Source: Variovorax paradoxus (GTDB lineage: Bacteria; Pseudomonadota; Gammaproteobacteria; Burkholderiales; Burkholderiaceae_C). Taken from it: DNA of 64,000 nt. Location of the stretch: positions 1,751,001 through 1,815,000 of the forward strand of contig NZ_CP091716.1 in NCBI RefSeq assembly GCF_022009635.1, given 5' to 3'. Positions 45,498 to 54,557 of this stretch are shown here, in pieces; within the stretch, counting starts at the first letter, position 1, and every line of letters starts with the position of its first letter. Under the pieces are notes generated by a model. It was not told the origin of the DNA and searched no databases. It was given only the letters and a program-made list of their open reading frames with translations. Made by a program: the position numbers and the translations under genes.

Positions 45498-45555
45498 AAA
45501 TCCACCAATTGGAAGGGTGGAGGAGACAACTGGGTGCGCATACGTTTGCGCAATG
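45467..45555 (-). ncRNA. Candidate small RNA or attenuated leader
   Basis: A transcript starting near 45555 and ending at the terminator would be about 89 nt. It would contain a pair of TGCGCA elements (45535-45540, 45547-45552), a pyrimidine-rich TCTCCTCC complementary to ribosome binding sites (45519-45526), a small hairpin CCACC/GGTGG and the terminator hairpin. There is no credible open frame. It may be an independent regulator or the remains of a leader. The 5' end is predicted only from the promoter. Confidence 0.4.
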
Positions 45556-45561
45556 AAATAA

Positions 45562-45589
45562 AGTATATCGGCTGTTTGTTGCGATGCAA
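45562..45589 (-). promoter_or_regulatory. Sigma70-like promoter of the candidate small RNA
   Basis: -35 TTGCAT (45584-45589 on the minus strand) and -10 TATACT (45562-45567) with a 16-base spacer. It points toward the terminator at 45466-45497. Confidence 0.5.
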
Positions 45590-45674
45590 CAAGCGAGTGA
45601 TGCTTTTCCCACACACAAAACGGGTGTCGCCATGCATTTCTGCCCGACATCCCTCACTGGAAACTCAAAAATTC

Positions 45675-46124
45675 ATGGAATGCACAGTAAGTTGGACCGG
45701 CGACGCGGGCACCAAGTCGGCCATGGGCTTCGTGGCGGAGACGGGCAGCGGCCACGTCCTGATGATGGATGGGGCCCCTGACGCTGCAAAACCCGAGAAC
45801 GGTGGCCAGAACCTGGCCGCCAGGCCGATGGAGACCGTGCTGGCCGGCACTGGCGGCTGTACGGCCTATGACGTCGTGCTGATTCTCAAGCGCGGACGGC
45901 ATCGGGTCGAGCGCTGCAGCGTCAAGCTGACCAGCGAGCGCGCTGAAAAGGACCCCAAGGTCTTCACCAAGATCCACATGCACTTCACCGTGGCAGGCAA
46001 GGGCATTCCGGCGGCCGCTGTCGAGCGCGCGATCGCGTTGAGCCACGAAACCTACTGCTCCGCCAGCATCATGCTGGCGAAGACCGCCGAAATCACGACC
46101 AGCTTCGACCTGATCGAAACCTGA
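45675..46124 (+). CDS. OsmC family protein
   Basis: 149 residues of the OsmC/Ohr fold, a peroxiredoxin-like family acting on organic hydroperoxides or of unknown role. Conserved elements are a GGCTAYDVVLILKR segment with the first cysteine and SHETYCSAS with the second, about 60 residues apart. The ATG at 45675 gives the usual length. It lies between the two porin genes and is tail to tail with coq7. Confidence 0.88.
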   Translation: MECTVSWTGDAGTKSAMGFVAETGSGHVLMMDGAPDAAKPENGGQNLAARPMETVLAGTGGCTAYDVVLILKRGRHRVERCSVKLTSERAEKDPKVFTKIHMHFTVAGKGIPAAAVERAIALSHETYCSASIMLAKTAEITTSFDLIET

Positions 46125-46144
46125 GGCCGGCGGTCGCCTTCAGG

Positions 46145-46774
46145 TCAGATGCGGTGCGCCAGCGTGGTCATCACGCGGGATGCCATGCGCATCAGGGCTT
46201 TGGCCGGAGCTGGCAACTCTGCCGCACCGGCGTCGACGGCTTGCGCCGCGTGGCGGGCTTCGTCCTGTTTCATTTGCTCGACCACGGCCCTGGAGGCGCT
46301 GTCCGTGGGCGGAAGTCGGTCCAGATGGCTGTCCAGATGGGCTTCCACCTGGCGCTCTGTTTCCGCGACAAAGCCCAGGCTCAGCGGGTCGCCGAGGCGC
46401 CCCGCGACGAGGCCGAGACCGAACGCACCCGCGTACCAGACCGGATTCAGCAGGGAAGGCCGCGCACCCAAGTCATCGAGACGTTGGCGCGTCCAGGCCA
46501 GGTGATCGGTTTCCTCGTGCGCAGCTTCAATGAAGTGCGCGCGTAGGGCGGGATCGCGCGTTACGGCCGCCTGGGCCGTGTAAAGCGCCTGTGCGCAGAC
46601 TTCGCCGACATGGTTCACGCGCATCAATGCGCCGGCTTCGCGGCGCTCCGCCTCGCTCATTTCGTCCGGTACCTGAGAAGGCGCAGGCAGGGTTCGGGTT
46701 GCGTGGGGACGGGCAAACAGGGTGCGCAATGCCGCGTCCGCCGCGGTCAGAACGGGATCAAACAGAGCAGTCAT
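46145..46774 (-). CDS. coq7: 2-polyprenyl-3-methyl-6-methoxy-1,4-benzoquinone monooxygenase
   Basis: 209 residues, di-iron hydroxylase of ubiquinone synthesis. Carboxylate and histidine ligands are visible in [30 protein letters not shown] and [10 protein letters not shown]. The ATG at 46774 has a G-rich ribosome binding site (GGGGG) seven bases upstream; an ATG at 46792 would add six residues. Confidence 0.94.
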   Translation of the reverse strand: MTALFDPVLTAADAALRTLFARPHATRTLPAPSQVPDEMSEAERREAGALMRVNHVGEVCAQALYTAQAAVTRDPALRAHFIEAAHEETDHLAWTRQRLDDLGARPSLLNPVWYAGAFGLGLVAGRLGDPLSLGFVAETERQVEAHLDSHLDRLPPTDSASRAVVEQMKQDEARHAAQAVDAGAAELPAPAKALMRMASRVMTTLAHRI

Positions 46775-46792
46775 GCCCCCATTTGACCGCAC

Positions 46793-47055
46793 ACGGGAAA
46801 CCCCGGATCGAACGGGCGTTGCATTTCATATAGTGGGGTGCGGCGGCTCTAAGACCTTTGTTGCAGGACTGCAACGAAACGCGCGGGCCAGCCAACATTT
46901 CGGGCGATTTGTTTTGCCCTGCCGCAGCGGCTCTGGTGCAATAGCATCAACTTCCCAAAAGGAGGTTGGCCCGGGGTCCGGTGGGAGCACAAATGTGCCA
47001 GTCACGGTGAGCCCTTCGCACCGGAGCCCTATGTTTAACCTTGGAGAAACTTGCA
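46793..47055 (+). promoter_or_regulatory. Long structured leader of the second porin gene
   Basis: 263 bases without a gene of their own. They contain GTTGCAG-GA-CTGCAAC (46860-46875), a perfect palindrome that could bind a regulator, a purine-rich AAAGGAGG, the pair TCCGGTG/CACCGGA (46977-46983 and 47019-47025) and a small GCACA/TGTGC hairpin inside it. The porin ribosome binding site TTGGAGA lies just before the ATG. Confidence 0.4.
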
Positions 47056-48342
47056 ATGAAAAAATCTCTAGTTGCTCTGGCTGCCCTGGCTGTTGCCGGT
47101 GTTGCCTCGGCCCAGTCGTCCGTCACGCTGTTCGGTGTGGTCGACGCGTCGATCAGCGGCTATTCGAACAGCTCGCGCGACCTGAAGCCTACCGTTCTGG
47201 CCAACAACTTCCGCGTTCCCACCTATACGAATCAGGGTAGCGTCAAGGTCAGCCGCACGGCGCTGGCCAACTCGGGCTACAACTCCAGCCGCCTGGGCTT
47301 CCGTGGCACGGAAGACCTGGGTGGCGGCCTGGCTGCCAGCTTCTGGCTCGAAGCTCCGATCTCCAACGACGACGGCCAAACCGGTATCTCGACGTTCGCT
47401 CGTCGTTCGACCGTGAGCCTGTCGGGTGGTTTCGGTGAAATCCGCCTGGGTCGTGACTACACCCCCACCTTCTGGAACGACACCGTGTTCGACCCGTTCG
47501 GCACCAACGGCGTTGGTACCAACCTGATCTCGACGGCTAACGGCCTGTTCGGCGGCTTCAGCGGCTATTCCGCTGCAGCGACCACCCTGGTCAATCGTCC
47601 GCAGATCCCGAACGTTGGTGGTTCCAACTACGTTCGCGCCAGCAACACCGTCGGCTACTTCCTGCCGCCGAACCTGGGTGGTTTCTACGGTCAAGTGATG
47701 TACGGCTTCAGCGAGCAAACGAAGTACGACTCGGGCGTGTTCACGCCTAACGTTGCGAACAACTCGCGCGCTGGTCGTTACATCGGCGGTCGCTTCGGCT
47801 ACGCCAACGGTCCTCTGGACGTCGCTCTGGCTTATGGCAGCAGCACCATCGGTGACCAGTACTACGCTGGCGTGACCACCAAGGTCAACACCCTGAACCT
47901 GGGCGCTTCGTATGACTTCGGTCCCGTGAAGCTCTTCGGTGAAGTGTCGAAGGCCAAGAACAAGAACGACTACGAAGTGACGCCAATCCTGGGCGGCCGT
48001 CCTGACATCGATCTGACCGGTTACCTGATCGGTGTGACCGTGCCGGTCGGCGCTGGCCTGATCCGTGCTTCGTACTCGGCTGTCAAGCTCGACACGAACC
48101 AGCCTTTCGACTTCTTCAACCCGGCTAACAACCTGGACCCGAAGGCTAACAAGCTGGCTCTGGGCTACGTGCACAACCTGTCGAAGCGCACGGCTCTGTA
48201 CGCTACGATCGCTCGCATCAGCAACAAGAACGGCGCTGGCTACACCACCGGCGGTCCTGGCTTCTACAACGGCCTGGCTGGCACGACCTTCACGCCGAAG
48301 AGCGCAACCGGCTACGACTTCGGTATCCGTCACGCTTTCTAA
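47056..48342 (+). CDS. Gram-negative porin
   Basis: 428 residues. Signal peptide MKKSLVALAALAVAGVASA, mature start QSSVTLFGVVDASI, repeated amphipathic strands and the C-terminal motif YDFGIRHAF required for outer membrane insertion. The codon usage is T-richer than most neighbours, as expected of a highly expressed gene. A ribosome binding site (GGAGA) and a strong terminator flank it. It is the intact partner of the start-less inverted copy at 44160-45408. Confidence 0.95.
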   Translation: MKKSLVALAALAVAGVASAQSSVTLFGVVDASISGYSNSSRDLKPTVLANNFRVPTYTNQGSVKVSRTALANSGYNSSRLGFRGTEDLGGGLAASFWLEAPISNDDGQTGISTFARRSTVSLSGGFGEIRLGRDYTPTFWNDTVFDPFGTNGVGTNLISTANGLFGGFSGYSAAATTLVNRPQIPNVGGSNYVRASNTVGYFLPPNLGGFYGQVMYGFSEQTKYDSGVFTPNVANNSRAGRYIGGRFGYANGPLDVALAYGSSTIGDQYYAGVTTKVNTLNLGASYDFGPVKLFGEVSKAKNKNDYEVTPILGGRPDIDLTGYLIGVTVPVGAGLIRASYSAVKLDTNQPFDFFNPANNLDPKANKLALGYVHNLSKRTALYATIARISNKNGAGYTTGGPGFYNGLAGTTFTPKSATGYDFGIRHAF

Positions 48343-48380
48343 TTCGACGCTGGCGTAAGCCAGCTTCGAATGAAAAGCCA

Positions 48381-48414
48381 AAAGCCACTCGACGCAAGTC
48401 GAGTGGCTTTTTTT
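48381..48414 (+). terminator. Intrinsic terminator of the second porin gene
   Basis: AAGCCACTCGA (48382-48392) pairs with TCGAGTGGCTT (48399-48409), followed by a run of T. Strong, as expected for an abundant transcript. Confidence 0.93.
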
Positions 48415-48526
48415 CGTTCGTGCTTTTCATCCCGCTCCTCGGGAAATCACGCATCGCACCCCCGGGGAACCACCGTGCGGGCACGCACCTTGCACTGCTA
48501 GCATGCCCGTTCACTTTGTTTGATGA

Positions 48527-49507
48527 ATGATTGCCTTTGTACTGCGCCGCCTGATCCAGGCCGTGATCGTGATGATCGCGGTCGCGTTCATCGCCTTCCT
48601 CTTATTCCAATATGTCGGTGATCCCGTCGTGTTCCTTCTGGGGCAGGACGCGAAACCCGACCAGATCCGTGAATTGCGCGCCGCATTGGGGCTCGACCAG
48701 CCCTTCTTCGTGCAGTTCTGGCACTTCCTCGTCAATGCGGCGCAGGGCGAGTTCGGGCTGAGCCTGCGCCAAGGCGCGAAGGTGTCGCGCCTGATCGGCG
48801 AGCGCTTCCCGGCCACGCTCGAGCTGGCGCTCGTGGCGGCCGTGCTGGCGCTCTTCATCGGCATTCCGATGGGCGTCTACACCGCACTGCGCCGGGGCAC
48901 GTTCATGAGCCAGTTCTTCATGACGGTGTCGTTGCTCGGCGTGTCGCTGCCCACCTTCCTGATCGGCATCCTGCTGATCCTCGTCTTCGCAGTGACGCTG
49001 GGCTGGTTCCCGAGCTTCGGCCGTGGCGAGACCGTCAAGTTCGGCTGGTGGACCAGCGGCCTCTTCAGCGTCGACGGTTGGCAGCACATCGTGCTCCCGG
49101 CGGTGACGCTGGCGATCTTCCAGCTCACGCTCATCATGCGGCTGGTGCGCGCCGAGATGCTCGAGGTGCTGCGCACCGACTACATCAAGTTCGCGCGCGC
49201 CCGCGGCCTGTCGAACCGCGCGATCCACTTCGGCCATGCGCTCAAGAACACGCTGGTGCCCGTGATGACCATCACCGGCCTGCAGCTCGGCGGCCTCATC
49301 GCCTTCGCGATCATCACCGAGTCGGTGTTCCAGTGGCCCGGCATGGGGCTGCTGTTCATCCAGGCCGTGACCTTCGCCGACATCCCGGTGATGGCCGCCT
49401 ACCTGTGCCTCATTGCCTTGATCTTCGTGGTGATCAACCTCGTGGTCGACCTGCTGTACTTCGTGGTCGATCCGCGGTTGCGCGTCGGCAAGGCGGGAGG
49501 ACACTGA
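48527..49507 (+). CDS. Peptide-type ABC transporter permease, DppB-like
   Basis: 326 residues with six membrane helices. The N-terminal IAFVLRRLIQAVIVMIAVAF and the coupling loop DYIKFARARGLSNRAIHFGHA are typical of the dipeptide/oligopeptide permease B component. First gene of an operon that continues with an M20 hydrolase, a binding protein, a C permease and two ATPases. Confidence 0.92.
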   Translation: MIAFVLRRLIQAVIVMIAVAFIAFLLFQYVGDPVVFLLGQDAKPDQIRELRAALGLDQPFFVQFWHFLVNAAQGEFGLSLRQGAKVSRLIGERFPATLELALVAAVLALFIGIPMGVYTALRRGTFMSQFFMTVSLLGVSLPTFLIGILLILVFAVTLGWFPSFGRGETVKFGWWTSGLFSVDGWQHIVLPAVTLAIFQLTLIMRLVRAEMLEVLRTDYIKFARARGLSNRAIHFGHALKNTLVPVMTITGLQLGGLIAFAIITESVFQWPGMGLLFIQAVTFADIPVMAAYLCLIALIFVVINLVVDLLYFVVDPRLRVGKAGGH

Positions 49508-49508
49508 C

Positions 49509-50780
49509 ATGACAGCAGCGACAGCAGAAGCTCCGCGCCTGAAGGCATCCGGCCGCGCATTCGCGCACATCGCGAGCTTCTACCCCGAGATCACGGCCTT
49601 TCGCCGCGACCTGCATGCGCACCCCGAGCTCGGCTTCGAAGAGGTCTACACCTCGGGCCGCGTGCGTGAAGCCCTGCGTGCCTGCGGCGTCGACGAGATC
49701 CACGAGGGCATCGGCAAGACCGGCGTGGTCGGCATCATCCGCGGTCGTTCGACGGCCAGCGGCCGCATGATCGGCCTGCGCGCCGACATGGACGCGCTGC
49801 CCATGCGCGAGGACAACGACTTCGGCTGGCGCTCCGCCAGCGACGGCCTCATGCACGGCTGCGGCCATGACGGCCACACCGCCATGCTGGTCGGTGCCGC
49901 GCGCTACCTCGCCGAAACCCGCGACTTCGACGGCACCGCCGTGCTGATCTTCCAGCCCGGAGAAGAAGGCTTCGCCGGCGCCCGCGTGATGATCGAGGAC
50001 GGCCTGTTCGACCGCTTCCCGGTGAACGCCGTCTACGCGATGCACAACTGGCCCGCCATGCCGGCCGGCACCGTGGGCATCAACCGCGGCGCGATGATGG
50101 CCGCGGCCGACCGCATCACCATCAGCATCAAGGGCAAGGGCGGCCACGGCGCACATGCCTACCAGACCATCGACCCCGTGATCGTCGCGGCGCACATCAT
50201 CACCGCGGCCCAGACCATCGTCTCGCGCAACGTGCGCCCCATCGACGCCGCCGTCATCAGCATCTGCGCGATGCAGGCCGGCGACCTCGGCGCGATGAGC
50301 GTGGTACCCGGCGAGGCCACGCTGGTCGGCACCGTGCGCACCTTCAGTTCGCGGGTGCAGGCGCAGGTCGAGCAGCGGCTGAACGAGCTGTGCACGGCCA
50401 TTGCGTCGGGCTTCGGCGCCACCGCCACCATCAAGTACGAGCGCATCTACCCCGCCACCATCAACACAGCGCCCGAGGCCATGTTCGCGGCCGACGTGGC
50501 CGAGTCTTTGGTCGGCGCGAAGAATGTCGAGCGCAGCATGGAGCCCAGCATGGGCGCCGAAGACTTCTCTTTCATGCTGCAGAAGAAGGCCGGCGCCTAT
50601 CTGCGCATCGGCCAGGACGTGCGCGACGGCGCCTTCCTGCACAACAGCCGCTACGACTTCAATGACGAGATCCTGCCGCTCGGCGCCGCGCTGCATGCCG
50701 GCCTGGTCGAGCAGGGCATGCCGCTTGCCGCCACCCGCGGCGCGCAGCCAGGGAAAGCCGCCGCCACCGCGGCGTCGTGA
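49509..50780 (+). CDS. M20 family amidohydrolase (aminoacylase/hippurate hydrolase type)
   Basis: 423 residues. The metallopeptidase fold shows RRDLHAHPELGFEE, the ligand motif HGCGHDGH (C118, H120), GEEG (E152-E153) and MHNWP (H179), and the dimerisation insert with GGHGAHAY. Such enzymes release amino acids from N-acyl or N-carbamoyl conjugates in the cytoplasm. Located one base after the permease inside the transporter operon, it probably hydrolyses the imported compound. No signal peptide. Confidence 0.9.
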   Translation: MTAATAEAPRLKASGRAFAHIASFYPEITAFRRDLHAHPELGFEEVYTSGRVREALRACGVDEIHEGIGKTGVVGIIRGRSTASGRMIGLRADMDALPMREDNDFGWRSASDGLMHGCGHDGHTAMLVGAARYLAETRDFDGTAVLIFQPGEEGFAGARVMIEDGLFDRFPVNAVYAMHNWPAMPAGTVGINRGAMMAAADRITISIKGKGGHGAHAYQTIDPVIVAAHIITAAQTIVSRNVRPIDAAVISICAMQAGDLGAMSVVPGEATLVGTVRTFSSRVQAQVEQRLNELCTAIASGFGATATIKYERIYPATINTAPEAMFAADVAESLVGAKNVERSMEPSMGAEDFSFMLQKKAGAYLRIGQDVRDGAFLHNSRYDFNDEILPLGAALHAGLVEQGMPLAATRGAQPGKAAATAAS

Positions 50781-50811
50781 TGTGTTTGATTCCAACCCGA
50801 GGAGTGTTCCC

Positions 50812-52395
50812 ATGAGTTTCAAGAAGAATGTGGCCGCGGCCGCCGTTTTGTGCGCCCTGGGCGCCGTCAGCATGGTCGCCAGCGCGCAGACCATCCGCAT
50901 CGCGAACCAGGGGGACGCGCTATCGCTGGACCCGCACTCGCTGAACGAATCGCTGCAGTTGAGCGTCACCGCCAACGTCTATGAAACCCTCGTGGGCCGC
51001 AACAAGGACCTGAGCCTTGCACCGCTGCTGGCCACCAGCTGGAAGCAGACCTCGCCGAACGTCTGGCGCTTCGAGCTGCGCAAGGGCGTGGTCTTCCATG
51101 ACGGCACGCCGTTCACCGCCGACGACGTGGTGTTCAGCTTCGCGCGCGCCCAGGGCGACGGCTCCGACATGCGCGCCACGCTGAGCGACATCAAGGCCGT
51201 GCGCAAGGTCGGCGACCTCGCCGTCGAGATCGAGACCAACGGTCCGTTCCCCATCCTGCCCGACGTGATCTCGCTGACGATGATCATGAGCAAGAAATGG
51301 TGCGAGGAAAACCAGGCCACCAAGCCGGTCGACCGCCGCAAGGGCATCGAGAACACCGCCTCGTTCAAGGCCAACGGCACCGGCCCGTTCCGCGTGCGCG
51401 AGCGCCAGCCGAACGTGCGCACCGTTTTCACGCGCAACGGCACCTACTGGGGCAAGATCGACGGCAACGCGCAGGAAGTCATCTTCACGCCCATCGCCAA
51501 CCCCGCCACCCGCGTGGCCGCGCTGGTCTCCGGCGAAGTGGACGTGATGGAGCCGGTGCCCGTGCAGGACATCGCGCGCATCAACGCCGCGCCCAATGCG
51601 CGCGTCATCACCGGCCCCGAGATGCGCACCATCTTCCTGGGCATGGACCAGAAGCGCGACGAGCTGCAGTACTCGAACGTCAAGGGCAAGAACCCGTTCA
51701 AGGACAAGCGCGTTCGCCAGGCCTTCTACCAGGCCATCGACATCGCCGGCATCCAGCGCACGGTGATGCGCGGCGCCTCGCGCCCCACCGCCTTGCTGGT
51801 CGGCCCCGGCATCAACGGCTGGACCGCCGAGCAGGACAAGCGCCTGCCCTACGACGTCGAAGCCGCCAAGAAGCTGCTGACCGAAGCCGGCTACCCCAAC
51901 GGCTTCGAGGTGTCGCTGAACTGCCCGAACGACCGCTACGTGAACGACGGCCAGATCTGCCAGAGCGTGGCGTCCAACCTCGCGAAGATCGGCGTGAAGA
52001 TCAACCTCGTGGCCGAGACCAAGGGCACTTACTTCCCCAAGGTGCTGCGCCGCGACACCAGCTTCTACATGCTGGGCTGGACCCCGACCACCTACGACTC
52101 GCACAACGCGCTGAGCTCGCTCACTTCCTGCCCGGACGACAAGGGCACCGGCCAGTTCAACCTGGGTGCCTACTGCAATCCCAAGCTGGACGAGCTGACC
52201 AAGAAGATCCAGTCCGAAGGCGACAAGGACAAGCGCAACGAGATGATCAAGGAAGCCTTCAAGATCCACGCCGACGACGTGGGCCACCTGCCGCTGCACC
52301 AGCAGTCGCTGGCCTGGGGCGTGAGCAAGAAGGTCGAGCTGGTGCAGCTGGCCGACAACTTCATGTACTTCAAGTGGATGAGCATCAAGCCGTGA
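50812..52395 (+). CDS. Peptide-type ABC transporter substrate-binding protein
   Basis: 527 residues, family 5 solute-binding protein. Signal peptide (ends ASA-QT), then IRIANQGDALSLDPHS, the VFHDGTPFTADDVVFS motif and a DKRVRQAFYQAID segment characteristic of DppA/OppA proteins. A strong ribosome binding site (GAGGAG) precedes the ATG at 50812. The ligand may be an acylated amino acid or peptide, judging from the hydrolase next to it. Confidence 0.93.
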   Translation: MSFKKNVAAAAVLCALGAVSMVASAQTIRIANQGDALSLDPHSLNESLQLSVTANVYETLVGRNKDLSLAPLLATSWKQTSPNVWRFELRKGVVFHDGTPFTADDVVFSFARAQGDGSDMRATLSDIKAVRKVGDLAVEIETNGPFPILPDVISLTMIMSKKWCEENQATKPVDRRKGIENTASFKANGTGPFRVRERQPNVRTVFTRNGTYWGKIDGNAQEVIFTPIANPATRVAALVSGEVDVMEPVPVQDIARINAAPNARVITGPEMRTIFLGMDQKRDELQYSNVKGKNPFKDKRVRQAFYQAIDIAGIQRTVMRGASRPTALLVGPGINGWTAEQDKRLPYDVEAAKKLLTEAGYPNGFEVSLNCPNDRYVNDGQICQSVASNLAKIGVKINLVAETKGTYFPKVLRRDTSFYMLGWTPTTYDSHNALSSLTSCPDDKGTGQFNLGAYCNPKLDELTKKIQSEGDKDKRNEMIKEAFKIHADDVGHLPLHQQSLAWGVSKKVELVQLADNFMYFKWMSIKP

Positions 52396-52427
52396 TCCCC
52401 GAGGCCGTCCGCCAGGCGGCCTGACCA

Positions 52428-52458
52428 TGGGCCCGCTTCTTGCGGGCCCATTCCTTTT
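52428..52458 (+). terminator. Intrinsic terminator after the binding protein gene
   Basis: TGGGCCCGC (52428-52436) pairs with GCGGGCCCA (52442-52450), followed by TTCCTTTT. It should reduce transcription into the downstream permease and ATPase genes, giving more binding protein than membrane parts. Confidence 0.75.
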
Positions 52459-52490
52459 GCTTCACGATGAAAAATAACCCTCACGCTCCC

Positions 52491-52550
52491 CTTGCTGCGC
52501 AAGGTCCGCTGCCCCCCGAGGGGGCCGCTTTTCATCTTGGGGCGGCCCGG
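52491..52550. repeat. REP-like extragenic element
   Basis: A GC-rich stretch with two small stems, CCTTG-CTGCG-CAAGG and CCCCC-CG-AGGGGG, followed by GGGGCGGCCCGG. It resembles dispersed extragenic palindromes I recall from Comamonadaceae genomes. Only one copy is seen in this window. Confidence 0.45.
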
Positions 52551-52552
52551 CG

Positions 52553-53464
52553 ATGAAAAAAACACTTGCCCGTTGGCTCGACAGCGATGTCGGCTACAGC
52601 TTTCGCACATCGCCGGTGGCCATTGCCGCGGCGCTCATCGCGCTGGTCTGCGTGGTCTGCGCGGTGTTCGCCGGCTGGGTGTCGCCGCACAATCCCTTCG
52701 ACCTTGCAGCCCTCGAACTCGGCGACGCGCGGCTACCGCCCGCCTGGAGTGCCGAAGGCTCGTCCAAGTACCTGCTGGGCACCGACGACCAGGGGCGCGA
52801 CATTCTCTCGGCCGTCATCTACGGCGCGCGCATCTCTCTGATCGTCGGCCTGGTGTCGGTCGTGCTGTCGGTGGTGGTCGGCGTGGTGTTGGGGCTGCTC
52901 GCCGGCTTTTTCGGCGGCTGGCTCGACTCCTTCCTCATGCGCGTATGCGACGTGATGCTGTCGTTCCCGCCCATCCTGGTGGCGCTGCTCATCGCGGGCG
53001 TGGGGCGCGCGCTGTTTCCGGGCGCCCATGAGTCGCTCGCCTTCGGCGTGCTGATCGTCTCGATCTCGCTGACCGGCTGGGTGCAGTACGCGCGCACGGT
53101 GCGCGGCTCCACGCTGGTGGAGCGAAACAAGGAATACGTGCAGGCCGCGCGCGTGACCGGCGTGGCGCCGATGCGCATCATGCTGCGCCATGTGCTGCCC
53201 AACGTGCTGGGACCGGTGACCGTGCTCGCCACGATCCAGGTGGCCACGGCCATCATCACCGAGGCCACGCTGTCGTTCCTGGGCGTCGGCGTGCCGCCGA
53301 CCTCGCCGTCGCTGGGCACGCTCATCAGCATCGGCAACCAGTACCTGTTCTCGGGCGAATGGTGGATCACGGTGTTTCCGGGCCTGATGCTGGTGCTCAT
53401 CGCGCTCAGCGTGAACCTGCTCGGCGACTGGCTGCGCGACGCGCTCAACCCGCGCCTGCGCTGA
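52553..53464 (+). CDS. Peptide-type ABC transporter permease, DppC-like
   Basis: 303 residues. N-terminal cytoplasmic segment and helix, then the DDQGRDILSAVIYGARISL motif of DppC-type permeases and the coupling loop EYVQAARVTGVAPMRIMLRHVLPN. Separated from the binding protein by a terminator and a REP-like element but same orientation and same system. Confidence 0.92.
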   Translation: MKKTLARWLDSDVGYSFRTSPVAIAAALIALVCVVCAVFAGWVSPHNPFDLAALELGDARLPPAWSAEGSSKYLLGTDDQGRDILSAVIYGARISLIVGLVSVVLSVVVGVVLGLLAGFFGGWLDSFLMRVCDVMLSFPPILVALLIAGVGRALFPGAHESLAFGVLIVSISLTGWVQYARTVRGSTLVERNKEYVQAARVTGVAPMRIMLRHVLPNVLGPVTVLATIQVATAIITEATLSFLGVGVPPTSPSLGTLISIGNQYLFSGEWWITVFPGLMLVLIALSVNLLGDWLRDALNPRLR

Positions 53465-53486
53465 AGACAACAAGGAGAACGCCACC

Positions 53487-54557
53487 ATGACGCTGCTCCA
53501 GGTCAAAGACCTCGTCGTCGAGTTTCCGCACCGCCGAGGCACGCTGCGCGCGCTCGACCGGATTTCCTTCGACATCGCGCCGGGAGAAATCCTCGGCGTG
53601 GTGGGCGAGTCGGGCGCCGGCAAGTCGCTCACGGGCGCGGCCATCATCGGCCTGCTCGAGTCGCCGGGCCGCGTGGCCGGCGGCGAGATCCGGCTGGAGG
53701 GCCAGCGCATCGACAACCTCGGCTTCGATGCGATGCGGCCCATTCGCGGGCGCAAGATCGGCGCGATCTTCCAGGACCCGCTGACCTCGCTGAATCCGCT
53801 CTACACCGTGGGTCGGCAGCTGGTCGAGACCATCCGCGCGCACCTGCCGGTGACCGACGCCGAAGCCCGCAAGCGCGCCATCGGCCTGCTGCAGGACACC
53901 GGCATTCCCGCCGCCGAGCAGCGCATCGACCACTTCCCGCACCAGTTTTCGGGCGGCATGCGGCAACGCGTGGTGATCGCGCTGGCGCTCGCGGCCGAGC
54001 CCAAGCTCATCGTGGCCGACGAGCCGACTACCGCGCTGGACGTGTCGATCCAGGCGCAGATCATTCAGTTGCTCAAGCGCATCTGCAAGGAGCGCGGCGC
54101 GGCCGTGATGCTGATCACGCACGACATGGGCGTGATCGCCGAGACCTGCGACCGCGTGGCCGTGATGTATGCCGGGCGCATTGCCGAGATCGGCCCGGTG
54201 CACGAAGTGATCCACCAGCCCGCGCACCCCTACACCTCGGGCCTGATGGCCTCGATTCCCGACATGACGAGCGACCGCGAGCGGCTCAACCAGATCGACG
54301 GCGCCATGCCACGGCTCAATGCCATCCCGACGGGCTGTGCCTACAACCCGCGCTGCCCGCGCACCTTTGCCCGCTGCCTGACCGAACGCCCCGAGCTGAT
54401 GAACGCCGGCGCCACCCGCGCCGCCTGCTGGCTGCACGATGCCGCCGATCCGCACACCGGCCAGGCCGAGCTCGCCGCCCGGCACCACGACGCACTGGCG
54501 GCCGGCGAACGCGCCATGCCCGAAGCGGCCGAACCCCTGAGCGAGGTGACGCGATGA
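53487..54557 (+). CDS. Peptide-type ABC transporter ATP-binding protein, DppD-like
   Basis: 356 residues. Walker [10 protein letters not shown]-loop [12 protein letters not shown], signature FSGGMRQR, Walker [13 protein letters not shown] and the C-terminal oligopeptide motif with cysteines ([15 protein letters not shown]) are visible. Overlaps the next ATPase start by four bases. Confidence 0.93.
   Translation: MTLLQVKDLVVEFPHRRGTLRALDRISFDIAPGEILGVVGESGAGKSLTGAAIIGLLESPGRVAGGEIRLEGQRIDNLGFDAMRPIRGRKIGAIFQDPLTSLNPLYTVGRQLVETIRAHLPVTDAEARKRAIGLLQDTGIPAAEQRIDHFPHQFSGGMRQRVVIALALAAEPKLIVADEPTTALDVSIQAQIIQLLKRICKERGAAVMLITHDMGVIAETCDRVAVMYAGRIAEIGPVHEVIHQPAHPYTSGLMASIPDMTSDRERLNQIDGAMPRLNAIPTGCAYNPRCPRTFARCLTERPELMNAGATRAACWLHDAADPHTGQAELAARHHDALAAGERAMPEAAEPLSEVTR

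Noticed and set aside
45293..45637. Short open frame across the terminator upstream of the broken porin (start MRTQLSPPP)
   Set aside because: It runs through a strong terminator hairpin and then out of frame into the porin; no ribosome binding site, and no recognisable protein.
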